From: Nautilus pompilius
Lineage: Eukaryota > Mollusca > Cephalopoda > Nautilida > Nautilidae
Direction of reading: 5' to 3'
DNA length: 64,000 bases
Assembly (NCBI GenBank): GCA_018389105.1
Contig: JACATO010000308.1
Location: 2,107,001-2,171,000, forward strand
The notes beneath the pieces are model-generated. The model had not been told where the DNA came from. It did no database searches and saw only the letters and a list, made by a program, of their open reading frames with translations. This document shows, in pieces, positions 23,301-35,300 of this stretch. Position numbers and translations under genes: made by a program. How positions within the stretch are numbered: position 1 is the stretch's first letter; the number at the start of each line of letters is the position of its first letter.

Positions 23301-26300
23301 GAGAAGGATATTTAGCAAATATTTATATACTTAAAAGCAAAACAAAACAAAAATAACACATTAAGTACCACCTACTGCCAGAACTTTCTACAGTTGGCAT
23401 GACATCTTAAGTAGTGAGGGCTCAAGAACTACTGGCAAGTTTAATAACAAATGTCAGAGTGAATTTGGCTCTGCTTTATGTGATGTTCTTTAGCAGGATC
23501 AACAAAAAAAGAATCATGCCAAATGTGCCTTGAGCTATTATTTTCCAAGGCTTTAAAAGGTTGCTAATGAAAGCTAACCTAAGAACAGATGCAGTGCAGA
23601 AACATGATTTTCCACCATGACAATGTCCCGTCTGACACTCAATGTAAAGATGATTTACTTAACTTTCCAACACCTGTATGCTCAACTAGCTGCCACACCC
23701 TCTAGTTGAGGAAAGCTATCCCACACACAGTACAGTCACATGATACAAGATGATCTCATAAACTTTCACAATCTAACATAAAAGATGTGAAAACTTACTG
23801 TCATTCATTGCAGTATCTATAACCAACCAACCAACCAAATAATTTTAAAGACTGGATTTTGGAATTAATTATACTGGGCCCTGAAGTTAAATGTACCCAG
23901 CCACAGTTTGTTTGGATAATTGAATGAGCATATCTCCTAAAAGCAGACCATTACTTAAGCATACGTTTAACAGGGTAATACTACTACTACTACTGGGAAA
24001 TAGCAACTACCCAAGTTCTCATTGAATTTCACATCACCTGCTCTCTATTGTTATTGTTATTTCTTACTTCATACATTAAGTATCTTATCATTGTTTGTGC
24101 ATAGAGTTAAATATGTTAAGGCTTAACTTCTAAAAAATCAAAACAGATTAAAAACCCTCACCTTTAATTAGCATGAGAGAGTTTTCCTTTATTTTATTGG
24201 TTTATGTCAAAATGAGAATATTCTGCATTCACACACACAAATGTGGATCCAGCTATATTTCATATATATTGCATTTTTCAACCTATAAGTTGATGAGAAG
24301 TATAAAATGGGACTAGATCAATTATGGTAGTTAGCCAAACTTCCAACCAGTCATAACAATGTCTCAAATCCTTCCTAACACTGTCATATAACAATGCTGT
24401 CTATGGTACTTTCAGATTCATCAATATTAATGAGCTGTTTTTACATATCATTGAACTACTTTGAGACACAATCTTCCAGATGAATGGGGTGCTGAAAAAT
24501 TTTTACAACAGATATTTGAAACAAAAGGCAAACAAACTTGATATCTATTTTTAGTCAGTGATCAGGTGGCCCTTTCTCTGTGCTGTATTGAATTACAAAG
24601 TTGTCTGACATTTGGGGTTCACACCTAGGCTAACATGGAGGTCAGCACACTCAATTGTTCTTTGACTGTATAATGTGTTACACAACTCTGGGAAATCACC
24701 ATGGTAGATACTGTATACCAGCAAAAGAAAGATAGGGAGAAAGGTAAACAAATGTAAAGACAGTGATCATCGATTGATCATCAGCAGCAATTTGATCGTC
24801 CTTTAGTTTCACTGTACAGGATTATGTCCATAACAAGCAGTGTGTTGGTTGTGCAGATATTCCTCAAACTAATTCTCAATGTTAGCCAACCTAGCAGTAT
24901 TGCCCTGTTTTCCTTTGCAGTCTCTGGCACACCCTTCATTACTGCAGTCAATGTAACAACTTCTGGTTTAAGCTGCTGTGTACAACTCCCATGGCTTTAC
25001 AGGAAGCATTTTGAGATGAAGTGGAGAATTTGTTGGGAGTATCTATATATACAATTACATTTGAAAAGGACAGATAGAATGTAATTGGTGAGTGCATGCT
25101 TGTTATTGATTGAATTTTACTGATTACATTAATGGTGAATTGCTCATCCAATTGGTAAATATTCCAGGCAAACAGATTATTTAAAAAAAATAAAGCAATT
25201 TCAATGACATTCACATAAGTTGATTTAGAGTACAACTTAAAGCTCAGACTTCTGTGGGAAAAAGCATCAAATTATGGACTGAAAAATATAGTAATTATTT
25301 TATTAGTGTTAGGTTTATATCCAAAGATATAAATTCCAATATCTCATTTTTAATTTATTTCTCTGAAAAGCAAAAAAAAGTTTTAATAAACAGTTAATTT
25401 ATTTACATAGGAAAAGAATATTTTGAGTAGCTGATCAAATGCTAAACAGTAGCAGAGAGTTCAAACCATAGAGAATCAATGTGTTTACACAAGGCTAGAG
25501 ACTAAGTACAAATATTTTTAATTAAAGGGAGATAATCCTGCAACTAGACAAACTGTAAAAGGACAAAAATTACATTCTGAAACCTTGTAATAAAATTTTA
25601 AAAAAATAAATATTAAGTTACAACTCTTGCTGATGATTCTGTTGCAGTATATACAGATTACTTATTTACTTTTTGTGGTGGAGTTAAGGGAGAAATTAGA
25701 AACCTCTTAGCAATCTAGAATCATTAAATCCTTGGGCTCCTGTGAGCTACACTTAGTGCCATGTCTGATTCACACCTATGTTTGTCATGTCATATGAATG
25801 AAGTAGAATTTAAGTTGTAAATTATGCATGTTAAATGTTTGAAATAAACACAAATGTGAAGATGAGGGATGACTTAACCTTACAGTTTGACTAGGAGTTA
25901 AGCTGAGTCATAAACAAGAAAGCTATATAAATATGATTCATCTAAATTTACAAAACCTAGCCACAACATGCATTTTCAATGAAAAAAAAATTTTTTAAAT
26001 CAGTACTCCACTAGTATTATTTCAAATGTCTTTATGTATGAAGTTTGTTTTAAATTTAAGAAGTTGCTTACCAGCCAATGATGATAGACTTCCTCTCCTG
26101 GACAATCCGAAATAAACACTGGGTGAACTCTGACCTGTCTGTGAGTGAGGCCCAGGGCTCAATGTACCTGCATTGGCCATTGAGGGTGCTGAAGTCAGCT
26201 GCTGTCTCAATGTGTTTAAACTTCCAGGAGATGGTGGGCTATAAAACATGTTAAGTTTGAATGTTAGAACATTCAGTTGAGTAGGAAATTGCTGCTAACT

Positions 26301-29300
26301 GACAACGTTGTAAGTATATCTCACTGAACTTCAACTAAGGATTCAATTCTGTACTAACTGACATGCCAATAACCAAGAGCAGTCTTAAATACTCACTGCA
26401 GTGAAAGCTTTAGAACAATGATAAAAAAGAAAAAAGTATGTTACCTGGCTGAAAAATAAATACTTTAATGAAAAACGTCTTTCATAACATGTCTAGTTGT
26501 AACTGAAGTTTAAAAATGATAAGTTTTATACAGAATTAATCATATTTCCATTAATATACCAAAGCAAAACACATTTTAGAAAGAAAGGTAAAATCTAATA
26601 CAACTGAAGTTAAAAATATAAAGATTTAAGAATAAATCAGTATTTAGCCAGTCCTACTATACAAAATAATTAATTTTATTGTTTACTACATACATGAGCA
26701 ATAAATTTTGAGGCAAACTGGGATAAATTATTTAAAAAACTGATAGTCCCACTGAAGCTGTGTGTAAGCCTGGTTTGGGTTATCTTAGCAGCTCAACAAC
26801 AAAGGAGAAATATAACTCCATAACAAGTTATGTATATAGGGTCACATTTATTTACAAATTCAAAGCTAAGGTTTTTTAAAATTTTTTTTTTACACATATA
26901 TAATAAAATGAACCTTATAATAATAATACATAGGTGATGCCATATTCTCAGATAATTTTATATTTAAAAAATAATTTTGGTAGATACTGATAAGTTGTGG
27001 AAATATATGTACAAATGTAACAGCATGGCTGTGCATATTCTGTGGGGGGGGGGGGGTCCCCAAGACATCTTAGTTTAGTAGAAATAAGACTCTTATACAA
27101 CTTTACTGATCAGGATAGTATCTACATCCTGGAAAAGAGAGGAGGAAACCAAACAACATAATAAAAGTTTGACTGCAGCATTTCTATTAATGATCAGAAT
27201 CCATAAAACAAAATGTCAATGGCAGGGGGGAACCCAGCAAATTTATATTTGAATTTCATTCCCTTAAGATGTTAAACTTTTTGTTTGATTTAGGATAAAT
27301 CAAGGACAACCTAAAATCACTGCTATGATTTTAAGGAACATTTCAGCAAAAAAAAAAAATTGTTGTTATTATTTTAGTAGATTCTTAAATAGAAAAATGA
27401 CTATTATTATTGAAAGAACAGCTCTCAATAGATCTCTGGTTCATCACCCAAAAGTACTGGGAAGAGATTTATTTACTCTTAGGCTCTAGTATATTAAATA
27501 TTGATATATGTATTTGGCACAGTAATATCAAAGAGGTGATAAAATTTTATGAAAAAGTTTACCTGAGTTTGACAAAACACCAGCAGGGAGAGGGGTAGGT
27601 ACGCCTGCATGCACGCTTGTGTGTGAATGAAAACAATAGCTAGCACTAAAGTGCCTGGTGCCCTCCAACTTTGAAAGGCCTAATGAGAAACCCTACTAGT
27701 ACTACTCTGTTTAACTATGGGAAGAAACTGGAGCACCCAGAGAAAATCCACAGACAGGCTAGTACAGGTTAATGAGAAAAAAAACAACATATTATGGGAG
27801 TACACCAAACCAAGTCAGTCCAATTAAAAACTACCCCTCCTCTCCTGCCCCTAGAGTGGAGTCAATGGGTCTACACTTCGAAAGACCAACCATCATGATT
27901 TTCTTCTTTTATGCATGCACAATCCAGGTATTTTGATGCTAATAATTTTATGCAGTTAAAAAACGTTGTCTTTAATCAATAATAGTTTACAAAAACCAAA
28001 GTTATAAAAATGAAACAGCCATTATCGTAAAATGCCGTGTATTATACATGGTTTTTGTAAAATTTACCCTTCAAAAATTTGGTGCGTATTATACAAGATA
28101 ACAGATGTTGCAGAGTTTTCTCCAAGACCAGTGGGGCCATCGCCGGTGACAGATGAGCAGGACATACCTATACATTATAAAATCCCATGTGACAATTTGA
28201 CTGAATATCAATAAAAGATAGTTATTTGTGTGTTTTGGGGGATATGAGCATTGAATGTCACTTGGTTGAGTATCATTGATATTGGCAATGAAATGGGTAG
28301 AAACAGAAGTTCATACTGAAAAACCACAACAAAAACAAAGAAATATTTTTTTCACAATTTTATTGAAATTGGATGAAATTGATAAATATAATACAGGATA
28401 AGTGACATGCATTGATATGATGTGCATCTAGATTAAAACCCATCAAAATCATCCCCGCTGTCTTCTTCCCTCCACTGCAAGAACTGTTTATCAGTCATGG
28501 TAACAGTTGTGTCGTAATAGATATTGTTGTTGTCACCCTCTGATGCTTCTACTGCCTCGTTATCCCTCAGCTCAGACCAGAGAATGTCAGTCATCTTCGG
28601 TTCCATCCATGGTACTGGTCAGGCAGCACCTGAGGAAGCCCTTCTTGATGGTCTTGAGGTCGAATTCTTCCCAAGCATCTTTGATCCAGGTGGCAATGGT
28701 GGGCATGTTGGGTTGGCACATGAAACCAATAGGGGTAAAGGTATATCACCCTCCATCATCCATGTATTCCACCTCTGATGGACCCTACCCTTGACTGGGC
28801 AGTTGCAAGCTATGTCCATGACCTGCAACATGGACGTCATACCCCCAGGGATGATGGCGAGGTCTGTGTGAGTCTTCTTTAGGGCTGTCTTCACAGACTC
28901 CATGTGGCGGCAGCTGAAGGTGTCCAGCAACAGGATCTTGCAGTGTGGCATACCCTGTTTGCCCCACACAGTGTTCACCGTCTAGCGTGAGGGCATCATC
29001 TATCCACCCTTTGGTATGATCTTCCTCTTGAAGATGATGTATGACGGGAGTTTACTTCTGTCAGCCATACACCCAAGCACAATGTGAAGTTGATCTTCTC
29101 ATGGCCAGTCATCTTCATGGTGATGGTCTTCAACCTAATGGGATCACTGTGCTGTTGTAGGGATGGTCATGTTTTTTCAGTTTGATGATGAACTGTTGGT
29201 ACCTCAACAGCTGATCTTCGTAATCATCAGGTAGCTTCTGGGCGATGGTGGTCCATTGGTGTATGCTTGGTTGGTTGTGGGCCATGAAGCATGCGTACCA

Positions 29301-32300
29301 TTTCTGAGATACCTTAAAGTTGGATTTTTTGAGTTTTGTAGACAGAAAGTGCCCCCTTCTCAAGCTTGGGATTGGCTGCACCCTTGCTCTGATCAGCATT
29401 TTTCGAACACAGTATGGCTTCAATCTCCTCCTGAGAACATTGCCTGGACTTGATGTTGACCTTGTACACCCAAACCTTCAGCTCTGTTGCTGTGTTCAAC
29501 TGCATGGCTGATCATTTGGAGTTTATCTGTGGCAGTGTAGCTCATATGTCGTGTTGGCGGCATGGTTGTGTGTAACAGGAACTGAATGAAGATTATTCTT
29601 GCGCAGAGTTTATATACATGTTACCATAATATGTTGGTCGCTATGCCATGGCATAGCAGGCGAGGTGATGTAATAAACGAGGGTGGCATAGTAATTGGAG
29701 TGGAAATGAAGAACTTTGAATGTCGTGGTGTAATATGTGAGGTATTCATGAAAACCTGATTTGTGCATTCCAATGACTTGGTTTACCTCGTCGCTACTGC
29801 AGCTGAGTGAGTGAATTTTTTTGATTTTTGTGAAACTATTACATACATCCCATAAAATAGCTCCACATTTAGTTTATTCTGGATGGCCCCACTAAATTAA
29901 AGATGTCAATTCCATTCTCCTCCAGGTTGGCCCAATCTGACGGCGCCTGAAGTTTGAGCTAAATATGCCTGCGTATTATAATGGGAATTGTGTTTTGGGT
30001 TTTTTTTTTTACAGATAAAAACTGGGGTGCGTATTATATACGATAGTTTGTAATACATGGCACTTTACAATATTTATAAATTAAAAGTTACCCTTTATTA
30101 AAAATTACAACCACAAAAGCTGAATTTTTATTTTTAGCACACAACATTTTAGTAATCAGTACTAATCAATCAACTAAGCATATGTAGTAGACATGTCACC
30201 ACTACCTGACTGATGATCCAGCGGTTGTCTGGAGAAAGATGGTATTGAGTACATGTTCTCTTTAATGTTTATAAAATCATTTAGCTATTCCTTTCAAATT
30301 TATTCGACACCGAAGAATAGAGATGCATAATGTTTATAGTGTTGGTATCAAATGACTGCACACAACAACAAATGAACACCAAACCTGTGTTATTGTAGTA
30401 TTATCAATAAATACCCACATTCCACAGTTGGCTCCTCAACGGGAGCTTGCTCCACACCGGGCTTCGGCCACCAACCCCAATCCCTTCTCCTCGGAGATAC
30501 ACATGCATACACGAACTTTCACACGCACCAATTACACATTCACCACACAAAAAAGAAAAAAAAAATGACATTTCAAAACAAATTTCTTAAATGTGGCAGA
30601 TTAAATGCTAAAGAAAAAAGTAAAGATGTTTGTCACGCATATTGAGAAATAGCTATGCATATTGTCAGCATACTTTCTTATAAGTTGTCAACAAGAATTT
30701 AAAAATAGAAATAACACTTTAGAGTGGATTGACGTTCAAGGATGGAATTTTTAAATAACATTCTAAGTTTGTAGTCTCAATATTCAAATATTACAATATA
30801 AATCTAAGAAATGTTTATCAATAACAACAATCAAAATAATTGTATATATAGATCTGCCATAATAATTTCTACAACAGTTTTAGCATGTGTTCAGTGATTC
30901 TGTACTGCATGCTCTGTGTAAGTGAACTAGCCATCAACATGACAGAACTTGTTATCTGTTGCTGTTGTTGTTGTTGTTGAGCAATTTGGTTCAGGATTTT
31001 ACTCAGTTGGGCTTCTCCCCAGTTGGGAGATCTCCGGGAGGTCTTGCCTCTTCTTCCACTTCTCCCAGATCACGATGGCTACTGTTAGGTTGGTTGCTAT
31101 CATATTTGTAGGGTCATCATCACGAGGTTGGTGGTGCACACTCAGGCAGTCTTCCATCACGTGTTCCGCAGTCTCCTCTCCTAGACCACATTTCCTGCAG
31201 ATCATGTCTACTGCCTGGTTGATCTTTAGGAGCCAGTATTTCAAGTCTGAATGGTGGCCACTGTGGAGCCTGCTGAGTGTCACCTGGTCTGCGCGTGGAA
31301 GCTTCTTCTCCTCTTGTCGGTTGATTGTCTCGTATACCCTTTTTAGTCGTTCATGTTCGATCGGGTGGCTGTGAGTCACCCTGCGGATCGCCGATTTGTA
31401 ATGCCACTGCGTTTCCTGTTGGTTGATCGTGGTACCTTCTCTCGCTTTATTGTCGGCCATTTTGTTTCCCCCTCACCCCGCAGTGTCTGGGGCACCATAT
31501 GAAGGTGACCTGCCAATTCCTCTCATGTAGCCGGTGTAAAAGTTCGAGGAGAACTTTCTCGTCTGCATTGGTTGTCTGCTTTGAGGGGATGATGTTGCTT
31601 AGTCAAAGCAGGGCCAACTGGCTATCAGAGATTATTCGTGTCTTGGAGATGTTGTCACTATTGGCGATGATTCGAAGAGCTTCCATCAGCACCTTCTGTT
31701 CTGCCTGGAATGAGGAGCACCATTTTCCGGCAGGGAAGGAGCATTGTTGGCTGACTGTGTGGTCATTTGGGTGGCCAGTAGTGACAACAACGGCACTACC
31801 GCCATTTGCAGTACCATTTGATGCTGATCCGTCCGTGTAAATGATGGCGTTGTAGGTGTCCCATTCCTTTTCCAGGGTTCATATGGCTATCTCTATCCAC
31901 TGTTGGAACTCCCGTCTTATGCCCGTCTAATTCAAAATGTGGTGAACCCATTTCTAGCCAGGGTGGAAGGAGGCTCGGGAGAGTCTCTGGCTGGGCCTGA
32001 AAATCGATCGCCAGGTGTTTCGGGCCTTTTCTCTCCAGCTGGTCTTGAGCATCCTTTATTGTATCGTCGTGGTCACTGTTTGGCACTGAGGGTTTGCTTC
32101 GTCTGAGTGGAGGGATTTTTCCATCACAACAACATTCAGTTGTGCTGCCTCTGTTGCTACTGGAGGGAGATTTGCTTCCGCCAATATGGCCTCAGCTGCA
32201 GTCAATCGAAGTTGGCTTGTTATGGCCCGGCCTGCAAATCGTTGGCATGCTTCTAGTTTTTCGATCGCCGTAGTCGAAAGCCATGGCATCCAGGACAAGG

Positions 32301-35300
32301 CTGCATACTCTATGATTGATCGGCCCGTGGCGATGTACGTAGCTCTGAGGGTTATCTCTATCATAACCCCAGTCCGTTGACGCAAGGTGCCTCAGGGCCC
32401 CAGCTTGTCTTTTCACTTTCCTCCCAACTTGTGTAGCATGTGTTGCGAAGGTAAGCTGACGGTCGTACGTCACTCCAAGGAATTTAGGGTGAGCGTTATA
32501 GCGGATATCCAGGCCTTCCAACCGGAGCGTCAGACTCCATTTTGCCTCGTGATAGTTTGTTGAGAAGAATGAGCACTCCGATTCTGGCACCGGCAGTGTC
32601 ATCTACCACTCCGTGCTCCATGCCAGTATCTGGTCTAATGATCATTTGAGTTGTTTTTCTGCTTCTTTCGGATTGTTGTCTTGTTCCCACAGAGCCACGT
32701 TGTCTGCGAACATACTGACATTTGGGGCCGGCAAGTTATTGATGTAGAAGAGGAAAAGTAACGGGGACAGCACGGAGCCTTGCGGTACTCCTTGCTTGAG
32801 GGTTGTTTTTTTGACTCTTTTCCCCTTCATAGGTGACCAAGTTCACCCAGTTTGCCAGCCACGACTGGACCCAGCGGATGATGTGATGCGGAAGGCCCTT
32901 CCAGGCCATTTTTAGGAGGAGCGCATCCTGCCATACTCTATCATAGGCTCTTGAGTAGTCGATGAACGCCCTTACGGTCCTCTGCATGGGTTTGCTTTGG
33001 AAACCGTCACTCATGGTTTGAGATAGGTGGAGGAGTTGGTCTTCAGTGCTTCTGCCTGGCCGGAAGCCCGCTTGGTTTTGCGATAGTAGTTGCTCTGTTT
33101 CCGTAAGGTAGCAGAGCCTGTTTGTCACTAACAGTTCCATCACCTTGCCAACCACCGACGTCAAGGAGATTGGTCTATAGCTGTCTAGGCTCTGTGGGTC
33201 TTTCCCTGCCTTTGGTACCAGTCGGATGTCCACGGTTTGCCAGGCTTGGGGGATTTCAAGAGTAGACCAGGACCGGTTGAAAATGGTCGTTAGCGTGATG
33301 ATAGCTATTGGCCCTAGGTGGTGGAGAAATCGCGTGTGGATATTATCCAGGCCAGCACTCCTAATGGCTGCCCTGACCTTTCAGCTATTGCAGACAGGAG
33401 CTGCAGTTTCCCATGTTTCAGAAGTAAGCCTTCACAACTTCATATTATCTTTATGTTGTTTGAATTGCCCTCCTGGATAGCCTGGCTTTAATTCCTGTAG
33501 ATGGCCAAGGGGACTCTGTTAGACATTCTATCCAAATGACTTAACCATTAAAAATGAACATGTATAAGGAACAATTTGGAGATCTTATATTTTTGGAAGA
33601 CCTCAATATCAGGGATTTTCTCCCTAAATGCATCTGTTAGCATGCGACCCTGCTTGCGTCATTCATAATAGAATAGTTCCAATGTACCTGGTGAAAAGAG
33701 CAGATGATGCTAACAAATCTGGCAAGATGGCCAACTTTATGTAAGTCTTCAAAGACCATCCTAGTTTATGGTGTCCAATGTCTTTGTAAAATCAATAAAA
33801 GTGGAGATGATTTTGTTCTTAGCACTTTTCCTGCAGTTGGTGGGCTGCAAAAGTCATGTCTATTGTACCTCACCTAGTTCAGAACAAAACTAACTTTCCA
33901 GTGGGATGTTATCATTGCTAACATGATTAATTAGTCTGTTAAGCATTATTTACCTGAGCAAGAATCCTTCTATTGGTAAACAAGAGATCCTGCAATGGTT
34001 ATGATGGCAGAAGCTTCTTTGTCTTATATAGGTGCATAATGGACATATTAAACATTTTTTGTGTCACCAAAATAACATCCTGTACAACTAGACTAATCAA
34101 TTAATCAGGTAGGCTCCATCATGTTGTAGAAATGCTGATGAGGTCAGGCATAGGTGTCCATAGGATTTTTTCAGGGAAGGAGGAAAGATGCAAAATGACA
34201 AAAAAAAAATATCAAGAAAAATATAAAAACAAATTAATTTTTTTTCCTATCAAAGGTATTTGATTAATATTTTTTTTTTTACTTTGAAATATTTTCTGAT
34301 TCATTAAAAATTTAAAAAAATGTAATTAATTTTTTTGATGTTAGGATCTTCCTTCTATTGTGCTACTCCATCAGAGCTCACAATAATAAAAAAAATAACA
34401 CATTTTTATTCAATACAAATTATAAACTGTTGCTTAAAGAAATAAAAAGAAACTTTCTTAAATCTTTGTTATTGAGGCATAAGGTGAGTTTTACACATGA
34501 AATCAAACAAGCATTTAATGTTAGTTTTGTCGTCTTTGAACCAATCACATCTGATGGTACTTGGTACACAGAATCCCAAAAACACCACCATTCTGGGCTT
34601 GTGTTGTTTTTGCTATATGACTTTTTCAAGTCTGCACTATGGCTCAGGTGACCAGAGGTTCTTGATATCCAATCTCTTTTATGGGTCTGGAACAGCGTTC
34701 ATTACCAAAATAGAAGCATGATGTCACTTGCCATTCTAATAAGCCTGAGCCCATGCCCCAAAGCCTAACAGGTGGCAGTGCTTCAAGCACAGATGTCAAC
34801 AGGTTAGAATACCACGACTGTGATGACCAGAGCACTTTCATGTGGTGAATAGGAAGATGTTGTTTGGGTTCTCTTCTTTTCTTTCATGACATTTTGGTGA
34901 TTGAATAAATTTTTTCCAAGCCTTGTGGTCATGACTGACTTTGGTACTGAAGTCAACAGGTAAAATTAATTTAGCATTGCATGAAACAAAGTGAATAAAG
35001 GAAATCAGATCTTCATAGAATTTTTTTCCTTTGGCTCAACAAATAAGTCATTGTGAGCACATGAATGTGTGCTCATGGTGGTTGTGTAATGATTGTGTGA
35101 GTCATCCATATATATCTTTGTTTTGTTCAGAAAACAATTTTCATTTGTTATTATATTGCTCAAACACAAGTGTGCACCTCTTTACTTTCGATAAATTTTA
35201 TTGCTCATTCATTCACCAGTATTATTAGGTTTTGCAAACTTAATTGATATGTGAAAATGCTATGCAAATCTGACATGCTGATAATATTTTCATTTCTTAG

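Larger units (their letters stand above)
30957..33385 (-). mobile_element. Non-LTR retrotransposon, 5'-truncated, with RNase H domain and CAA tail
   Basis: Minus-strand element with reverse transcriptase, RNase H and a C-terminal Cys/His motif, in that order; the I/jockey-like group has this layout. The 5' end is truncated within the region just before reverse transcriptase (about 33385). The 3' end at 30957-30979 is a (CAA)5 CAGCAACAG tail rather than poly-A. The local GC content is clearly higher than in the host intron, suggesting a more recent arrival than most elements here. Stops and frameshifts are present, so it is dead. Confidence 0.85.

Noticed and set aside
24824..25235. Protein-coding potential in the dispersed repeat copy
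   Set aside because: The two strands' open frames are not conserved in the other copy at 5.8-6.1 kb, so they are chance frames.
28507..28794. Plus-strand open frames over the pogo element
   Set aside because: They are antisense to the transposase remains, which match a known family on the minus strand.
31499..31840. Plus-strand open frames over the non-LTR element (also 30949-31374 and 32186-32380)
   Set aside because: They are antisense shadows of the RNase H, C-terminal and connection domains.
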